This document shows, piece after piece, positions 57,213 through 64,000 of a DNA stretch of 64,000 nt (position 1 is its first letter; every line of letters begins with the position of its first letter). The position numbers and the translations under genes are program-made. The stretch is taken from assembly GCF_022201045.2 (NCBI RefSeq), contig NC_068561.1, forward strand, positions 10,317,001-10,381,000, given 5' to 3'. The notes under the pieces are model-generated. The model was not told the origin of the DNA and did no database searches. It saw only the letters and a program-made list of their open reading frames with translations. Source of the stretch: Citrus sinensis (Eukaryota; Streptophyta; Magnoliopsida; Sapindales; Rutaceae).

Positions 57213-60200
57213 ATGGCTGATGCTAGACACAAATTCATAAGGTCTGTCTAAGTATCCCTTTATGCTTTAACTTGTTTCATGAATCTGCAATTAGAAAACT
57301 GTCTATGCGATTTTGCTACTTGTTACTCTTTTGTTCTTGCTAAAAAAGGTGGTCTAATGAGAAAAAGGCACGCGGCCAAATGTTGTTTGATTCTTAATTC
57401 TTGGCTGAATGCTGCACTGAATTGATGTTACATGAATTTCAGATTTCAAGAGGATCCTGAGATGACCAAATACACATCGCCCAAAAGGGGTTATATTTCA
57501 AAGTTTACCAATAAATTTGTTGCAGTATCAGGGCGTGAGCTCTGCTCAAATAAGTTTGGGAATGATGCAAAGGGCAAGACCTTCCATAAAAGGGGACTTT
57601 CAAGAGTCTTCTCTGAGGATTATGAGCTTGTGGAGAAGGTGATATTGGATCCTAGAGGACCTATCATTAACAGATGGAACAAAATTTTCTTAGTAGCGTG
57701 CTTGGTTTCTCTTTTTGTTGACCCTCTATTCTTTTACTTGCCGGAGGCTAAGAAAAATGCCTGCATTAATGTTTCTGTACCCCTTGAAATCATTCTCACT
57801 GTCATTCGATCATTAGCCGATGCATTTTACTTTGTTAGAATTTTTATCAGATTTCGGACAGCTTATGTTGCTCCATCCTCTCGGGTATTGGGGAGAGGCG
57901 ATCTGGTTATAGACCCATCGAAAATTTCCTCGAGGTACCTTCGGAAAGATTTTTGGCTCGATATAATGGCTGCCCAACCCATTCCACAGGTATGCAACTC
58001 ACTGTTACGACTGCTTTTGTGCAGCGCTGTCCGTATAATATCTGTCTTTAGGTTTGAGTGTGGACTAGAAGTTCCGTAACTAGTACATTAGTTCCAAATG
58101 CTTATTCTGTGTCTAGGTCATTAATTTTTATGTTTCTTTGCAACCAAATGGAGCATTAGGCCTCACTGATGAAAGGGAAATGAAATGCTTCATGAGGACT
58201 TGATGTTGTCCGTAGACAATGCCATTTTTTGTTTACTTTTGTTTTGGTTTGCTCACACGATACTGTATTTGCAGTCGATTTTTCGTTCAGTTATAATACA
58301 GCATTTAGAGGCATCTTTAAGATTTTCTTTGAACTAACTGAATTTGTTTTGACATATTTCAGCTGTTGCTTTGGGCTGTAATCCCTTATTTAAAGGGTTC
58401 ATCGATGGTCAGCACAAAAAATGTTATCCGCTTGATCATCATATTTCAGTATCTCCTGAGGCTATACCTTACATTTCCTCTTTCTTATCAAATTATCAAG
58501 GCCTCTGGGGTTCTGTTGGAAACGTCATGGGCCGGGGCGGCTTACAATCTGATGCTCTACATGTTGGCTAGCCATGTAATTTATGAGTCTTATGATTGTA
58601 AATCATTTATGTGAAAGAAACTGTACTTCTAAATATCTGTTACTTGGGTTTCCTTCAACATAAATACAATGATTAGCAACTTATTAAGTTACTCTGTTTG
58701 TTGGTTCTAGTCGTTTAATTGCCACTCTTTTGATAGGTTTTAGGAGCCTGTTGGTACCTCTTATCAGTAGAGCGGCAAGAAGAGTGTTGGAGGAAAGTTT
58801 GTAGATCCCATCATCTTGAGTGCAACATTGGATTTTTTGACTGCCATCTTGTGAAAGATTCATCTAGAGTCAATTTGTTTCAAATGAGCAATATTTCAAG
58901 CCTATGTGATCCAAAAAGCAACTATTATCAGTTTGGCATTTTTGCTGATGCTGTGATTTTGGGAGTGACCGCTTCTAGGTTCTTGGACAAGTACTTTTAC
59001 TGTCTTTGGTGGGGCTTGAGAAATCTAAGGTGAAGTCTGTTTTTAGTCTTGTTACTTGAAGGCCCGTTAATTCTCTTGATTCCTTTGCCGCTCTCATTAA
59101 ATTTAAGTTATCATGTAGTCACATATATGGTTGCATATTAACCAATTTCTGTAACATTTTGCAGCTCTCTCGGACAGAATCTCTTCACAAGCACTTTTGT
59201 ATGGGAGATAAATTTTGCCATCGCCATCGCCATTCTTGGACTAACACTTTTTGGACTGCTCATTGGGAACATGCAGGTAAGTTTAGCCATTAAATAACAC
59301 TCCCTCAAAGAGTGAAATTCTATATATAATAACACATATGCAGTTTCTGTTTAGTAAATCTGTCTTTTGCACCTTTTCTGCAATCAACAGACATATCTGC
59401 AATCTACTACTGTACGACTTGAAGAGTGGAGGATTAGGAGGACAGATACAGAAAAATGGATGCATCACAGGCAGCTCCCGCATGGATTAAAGCAGAGTGT
59501 GCGAAAGTATGATCAGTATAGATGGGTTGCAACTCGAGGAGTTGATGAGGAATCGATACTAGATGGCCTCCCCACGGATCTTCGAAGAGACATCAAACGC
59601 CACCTCTGCCTTGATCTAGTTCGACAAGTAAGAATGATTATTGTTATATTATAAATTAAGGAACACAGACTCCAGAAACTAATTAATTCATCATTATCTA
59701 ATCAGCAACTTATTGTCATAAATGTGGAAACAGGTACCACTCTTTGATTTGATGGATGATAGGATGCTAGTAGCAGTATGTGAAAGACTGAAGCCTCGTT
59801 TGTGTACACCAGGCACCTGCCCAGTTCGGGAGGAAGATCCTGTCAATGAGATGCTTTTTATTGTCAGAGGCCACTTAGATTCTTACACAACGGGTGGTGG
59901 CCGCACAGGATTCTTCAATTCATGCCGCATTGGTCCAGGTGACTTCTGCGGTGAAGAGCTCCTGACCTGGGCTCTTGATCCTCGCCCAAGCGTCATCCTC
60001 CCCTCATCCACACGCACAGTTAAGGCCATCACCGAAGTTGAAGCATTTGCTTTCGTAGATGAGGACTTGAAGTTTGTTGCATCACAATACCGAAAGCTGC
60101 ACTGCAAACAACTCAGGCATGTTTTTAGATGTCACTCACCTCAGTGGAGAACGTGGGCCGCATGCTTTATACAAGCAGCTTGGTTTCGTTATAAAAGAAG

Positions 60201-60435
60201 GAAGGAAGCAGCTGAGCTGAAGAAAAGAGAGGGCATGATCTCAATGTCTGACCAAGCAACCGACCAAAAAGAAGCATCTTCTCCATCAACGGGCTCAGGC
60301 CAGTTTACTTCATATGCTGCAAAACTTGCGGCAAGCACTAGAAGAGGAGGAAGCAAGCGGTGTGGAACTGAATTCGACATACTTTCATCGTTGCAAAAGC
60401 CAAATGAACCAGATTTTACAGTTGTAGACAGATGA
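57213..60435 (+). CDS. CNGC15: Cyclic-nucleotide-gated channel, CNGC15-like
   Basis: Seven exons, 57213-57241, 57443-57989, 58363-58575, 58737-59029, 59165-59276, 59391-59627 and 59734-60435, all GT-AG, give 710 residues. The first exon is tiny (MADARHKFI plus two bases) and joins in frame to FQEDPEM. Membrane helices begin near residue 85 (KIFLVACLVSLFVDPLFFYL). The pore segment FYCLWWGLRNL continues into SLGQNL (about residues 352-366). The C-terminal half has the cyclic-nucleotide-binding signature GPGDFCGEELLTWALDP (544-560) and an IQ-type calmodulin site, FIQAAWFRYKRRK (about 622-634). Plant CNGCs are calcium-permeable channels gated by cyclic nucleotides and calmodulin; CNGC15 members act at the nuclear envelope in nuclear calcium signalling. 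Wording (FVDPLFFYL, VLGACWYLLSVERQEECWR, SSLQKPNEPDF) favours CNGC15 over CNGC14 or CNGC17. No lesion seen. Confidence 0.93.
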
Positions 60436-62360
60436 AGACATTGTTTGCAAGGTGCTTAACATCATCACTACACTACAGTATGCTTATGCTTATGGTATAT
60501 GAATTCAATTAATTGTTCTTTAAGTTTAGATATCAAAGTGTAGGAAACATGCCCAGTTAGGCAAATTAGATTATTACGTATTTTTGCGGTTTTCTGTGGT
60601 TAGTCTATACGCATATTTTCATTTTACTTAGAGTAGCTAGTTTGGTGATAACTTTGAGAAATGTCATGTATATATAAGTAATGGAATGAATAATTTCCTC
60701 GATTCCTAAATTTTACAGCTACTACAAGAAGATTACAAGTATAAACTGTAGGTTCCACTTAAACACTCAAATGAAATGGACTGCATCAGTTTGGGCTAAT
60801 TGTCTTTACCTTTCTCTATATACAGAACACCCATCTCTAAGTTACCGCCATCAGAAAGGGATGGCTTACTGACAACGCTCAAAATTTCGTATAGAACTCT
60901 TTTGTAATTGAAATTTCTTAAATAACCAAAGATAAATAATTTATTTTTTAATTTCGAATAGAATTCAATTAAACAATTAAATAGATTCTTCTTTTAAAAT
61001 TTTTTTACATCCACCATATTTCATAATTTATGTTTTTATATTTTAAATGTTAGTCAATATTTTTCTAAGAAAAATAAAAGAGTTTGAAGTTATGGAGATA
61101 GAAATTATATGATAAGAATAAAATAATTTAAGATTTTAGGATCTGTATGTACTTTTTCAATAAAAACTTAAAAAGAAATATTTTTTGGGTTTGCATTTTA
61201 TAAACTAAAATAGGGATATTTTAGGAAATAATAATTTAAAGGTGTTAATAAGGATTTTAATGGGTATTAAAAGCTCTACTCCAACGGAAAATGTCCATAT
61301 TTTGAGGAATGTGCATGTGGGTGTGGGTGTGCGTGCTCTTTATCTTCCATGAGTTTCTATTGATGTCAAAACATATGGAATAAGCCCAGCCTGAGCAAGA
61401 CAAACCCACGTGGGCCTCGACTTAGTGGGAAATTCTATCATCTCTAGTTCAAAAATAATACTAAGAATCCTACCATTTGAGTCTAACTTAAGTGCCAATT
61501 GATATAGCATTTTATTACTGGATGATAGAATATTAATTTTACCAATTATGAAATTCATTATCTAATATATGAATGACACATAACAGTTGAGATTTAAATT
61601 GAGACTTAACTATTGAGATTCTTCATATTATTACAAGTTAAAATTATAATGTGCTTTGTGCAATCTCATAAGTATATATATATATATAGTAACCAATGCA
61701 ACCTTGCACAATTTGGGCGGGTAGGGTTAGGTTAAAAAAAAAAAAATACTTAACCTAACAAGTTATATGAAGTTCAACTAACAATATTAGTAGGTTGGTA
61801 TTTTCTAATCCAGCCCAATCTAATCCACAGACCAACAATCATTTTAATAAATATTGTTTGGGAATAAATTTCGAGTGATATTCTTGAACTAAAAAATGAA
61901 TGACACGTGAACAATTACACGGGTAAAATTGGCAAAGTACTTAGAGCAATAAGCAATATAAAGATGCCATTTGAAAGAATTTATTACAAGAATATTAATG
62001 GCCAAAGTTTAACGTTTTAAGATATAAAAGAATAAATATAGTACAAAAGGAATATTCTTATTTTTTCCCCTAAATATGAGACATAGCCTTAAAAACATCC
62101 TCTCCTTTTAACTTAAGGATGACAACTAGCTCTATTTTTTATGCACTCTCCTTACAAATAGTCTCCACTATGTAAATGTCTTATTCACCCACATTGGGGG
62201 TGCTCCTCTTCTCTTCTTTTTTTTCCTCCCAATTTTAGATCATCAACCACCTCTCAATTTCTAGGAGACTATTTCTATTCTTTACTTTCATCATTTTCTC
62301 TACCATATTATCACTCTCCATATCTTAATTCACCATCTTCATCTCCACCAACACCAAATA
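60436..62360. other. 3' flank of the channel gene and AT-rich spacer
   Basis: About the first 300 bp are the probable 3'UTR of the CNGC15-like gene. The rest is AT-rich with no supported gene. Sequence from about 62100 to 62360 may belong to a larger LTR-like repeat that resumes at 62821 after the inserted TRIM. Confidence 0.5.
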
Positions 62361-62820
62361 TGTAACACCCTGGACGAATCCCACATTGGCAAAGCACGAG
62401 AGAGATGCTGGGTTTATAAGGGGTGATCCACACCTTAATTGGTAAGATGCGTTTTGGGGTGTGTGGGAGCCCTAGGAACAAAACCGTGTGGGCTTTATTA
62501 AGGCCCAAAACGGACAATATCTTGCCAGGTCTGGGTTGGGTCATGACATTATGTTATCAGAGCTCCACGTGTCCTCTTGAGCGATGGTGGGGCAAACCTC
62601 AGCGAGGATATTGAGTCCCCAGGGGGGGTGTATGTAACACCCTAGGCGAATCCCACATCGACAAAGTATAGGAGAGATGCTGTATTTATAAGGTGTGATC
62701 CACACCTTAATTGGCAAGACACGTTTTAGGGTGTATGGGCTCCTCAGGAATAAAACCGTGCGGGCCTTGTTAAGGTCTAAAGTGGACAATATCTTGCCAG
62801 GTCTAGCTTGGGTCATGACA
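62361..62820 (+). mobile_element. Complete TRIM retrotransposon
   Basis: Two 188-bp direct repeats, 62361-62548 and 62633-62820, both start TGTAACACCCT and end TCATGACA. They flank an 84-bp interior. The interior starts with TTATGTTATCAGAGC, a degenerate initiator-tRNA-Met primer site, and ends in a purine-rich tract (about 62618-62630, AGGGGGGGTG). Perfect 5-bp duplications AAATA flank the whole (62356-62360 and 62821-62825). Total 460 bp with no coding capacity: a terminal-repeat retrotransposon in miniature that must use proteins from other elements. The LTRs differ at roughly a tenth or more of positions, so insertion is not recent. Confidence 0.93.
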
Positions 62821-64000
62821 AAATATCTCTATATAGCTATCTACCTTGTGTTATTCATCTTAGATAATGTAAAATCATATATAGCCTCTCGTTTATATAG
62901 TGGATTGATGATGGCTTATTCCTGTGGACATACCCGTGGACATAGCCCAAAGGTCGAACCAAATAAACGTTATGTGTTCTTTATATTTATGTTTATCTTG
63001 TTATATTTTCAATTTAATGTTGTATATTTTCAATTTACTGTCGAGATTGTGTTTCACGTACGAGCTTTTATGAGCTACTCCTATTATACAAAGTATTCTA
63101 TGAAACCACTTGAGTTATCCCTCGAGTACATCGAAGCTACACCTGAACACATATTAGCCACCTATATCAACTCTCTAAATTAACTTTTATGGGCCTATAG
63201 ATGCCATATTTCAAAAGCACCATGTTACGCCAAGTGTCCACTCTTCTGCATAAAAGAATCATTTTGGGGGGAAGAGGGGGGGGGGGGGATAAAACTGACA
63301 TGTCCACTCCTCTAGATAAAAGAATCATTCCAGGGGAAATAACACTCAAGATAAAATTCTCTCGAATCTCATAAAATGGCAAGAAAAGGAATTAGTTCCA
63401 CAATCTGTTAGTTTAGAGAAATCACACCCAAAAGTCACAATGACAGAGAAATACACACATGCGAAATCATTCCCTACGATCAAAATAACCTTCACGTGTA
63501 TAGAAATTACAAGTGACATATGTCTTTAAGAAGAAGACTCACACCAAATCCCTAAATTCATATCACCCATCATTTATGAAAAGTGTCATCTCTGTGAAAA
63601 TGGGAACTTTGGCATCCAAAAATCACTTTTTATACTTAAAGAGAGAAACTCATTTTCTCAATCTTTCTTCTTTCTTTGATTTTCATCAAATACGAACTTG
63701 GTGATGGAATGTTAGTTTCAATTACTCACCTTATTGGATTTGAGGCCAGCGATTGTGATAAGTTCTCCATAAACTACAAATACATGTGAAAGTAAAAATC
63801 TAGCACCTTTATTGGTGTCGTCTGTGGGGAACTTGCTATAAATTTTTTCTGTGACGAAAACCTATACAACCATTACTTTATCATCATTTTTTAAATTAGA
63901 TTTGGCTCTGTATTGATTAACACTAGAAAGTGTACATTTAATAAAGAATTTAAATTATCATTTTTTCACTTACAGTGTTCATTAATGCACTTATAACTTA
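62821..64000. other. Probable LTR-type repeat sequence running to the window edge
   Basis: The segment 62890-63010 (TGGATTGATGATGGCTTATT, then CCTGTGGACATA and GAACCAAATAAACGTTATGT) resembles the transcribed 3' part of plant retrotransposon LTRs. ATTGGTGTCGTCTGTGGGGA at 63811-63830 resembles the conserved TTGGCGCCGTCTGTGGGAA found just inside many Ty3/gypsy LTRs. An LTR ending near 63808 would put the internal region beyond the window. Also present is a duplicated phrase (TGTCCACTC with TAAAAGAATCATT at 63235-63262 and 63301-63330) and a G-run at 63277-63288. No open frame is convincing. Confidence 0.35.

Noticed and set aside
62361..62820. Cassandra-type TRIM with embedded 5S RNA promoter
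   Set aside because: The LTRs show no 5S rRNA-like internal control region that I can recognise.

Overview
The window is nuclear DNA of a flowering plant, most likely a eudicot. Evidence is the spliced genes with GT-AG introns and AT-rich introns and spacers, a plastid-targeted RNA-binding protein, a P-class PPR protein, EIN2 and CNGC channels, and typical plant transposons (MULE, Ty1/copia, L1-type LINE, TRIM). I cannot name the species.

Host genes, left to right: (1) a 57-residue single-pass membrane protein with a proline/tyrosine-rich tail (1674-1847, minus); (2) EIN2, the central ethylene-signalling protein (5503-11387, minus, seven coding exons, 1395 residues, plus a 5'UTR intron), whose C-terminal region carries seven tandem copies of a 45-bp unit; (3) a SYT3-like plant synaptotagmin (27119-31370, plus) whose exons can all be traced except one, but which carries an in-frame stop, a damaged first donor site and a missing C2A exon, so it is probably a pseudogene; (4) an intronless P-class PPR gene resembling Arabidopsis At2g37230 (46209-48464, plus); (5) a CP29-type chloroplast ribonucleoprotein (50985-52862, plus, four exons), next to the PPR gene as I recall for At2g37220/At2g37230; (6) a CNGC15-like cyclic-nucleotide-gated channel (57213-60435, plus, seven exons, 710 residues). 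These genes belong to unrelated pathways and there is no operon-like logic.

Transposons fill most of the rest. A 3474-bp MULE (18915-22388, 9-bp target duplication) carries a broken transposase and, on the opposite strand, the C-terminal part of a Ulp1/C48 SUMO protease. A decayed L1-type LINE (about 31.8-44.5 kb, minus) was split by two Ty1/copia elements in opposite orientations (35026-37852 and 38682-43280). A TRIM element is complete at 62361-62820 and a solo LTR of the same family sits at 18663-18846; both have perfect 5-bp target duplications. Several MITE-like inverted-repeat elements lie between genes.

The most unusual object is an 829-bp MULE-like element at 44700-45528, with 183-bp terminal inverted repeats and a perfect 9-bp target duplication. 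Its interior contains a chimera of two plastid sequences: a piece of the trnL(UAA) intron joined to the 3' part of ycf3. It looks like a Pack-MULE whose cargo came from plastid DNA.

All exon joins were read by eye from splice dinucleotides, reading frame and recall of family sequences. No alignment or expression data were used.
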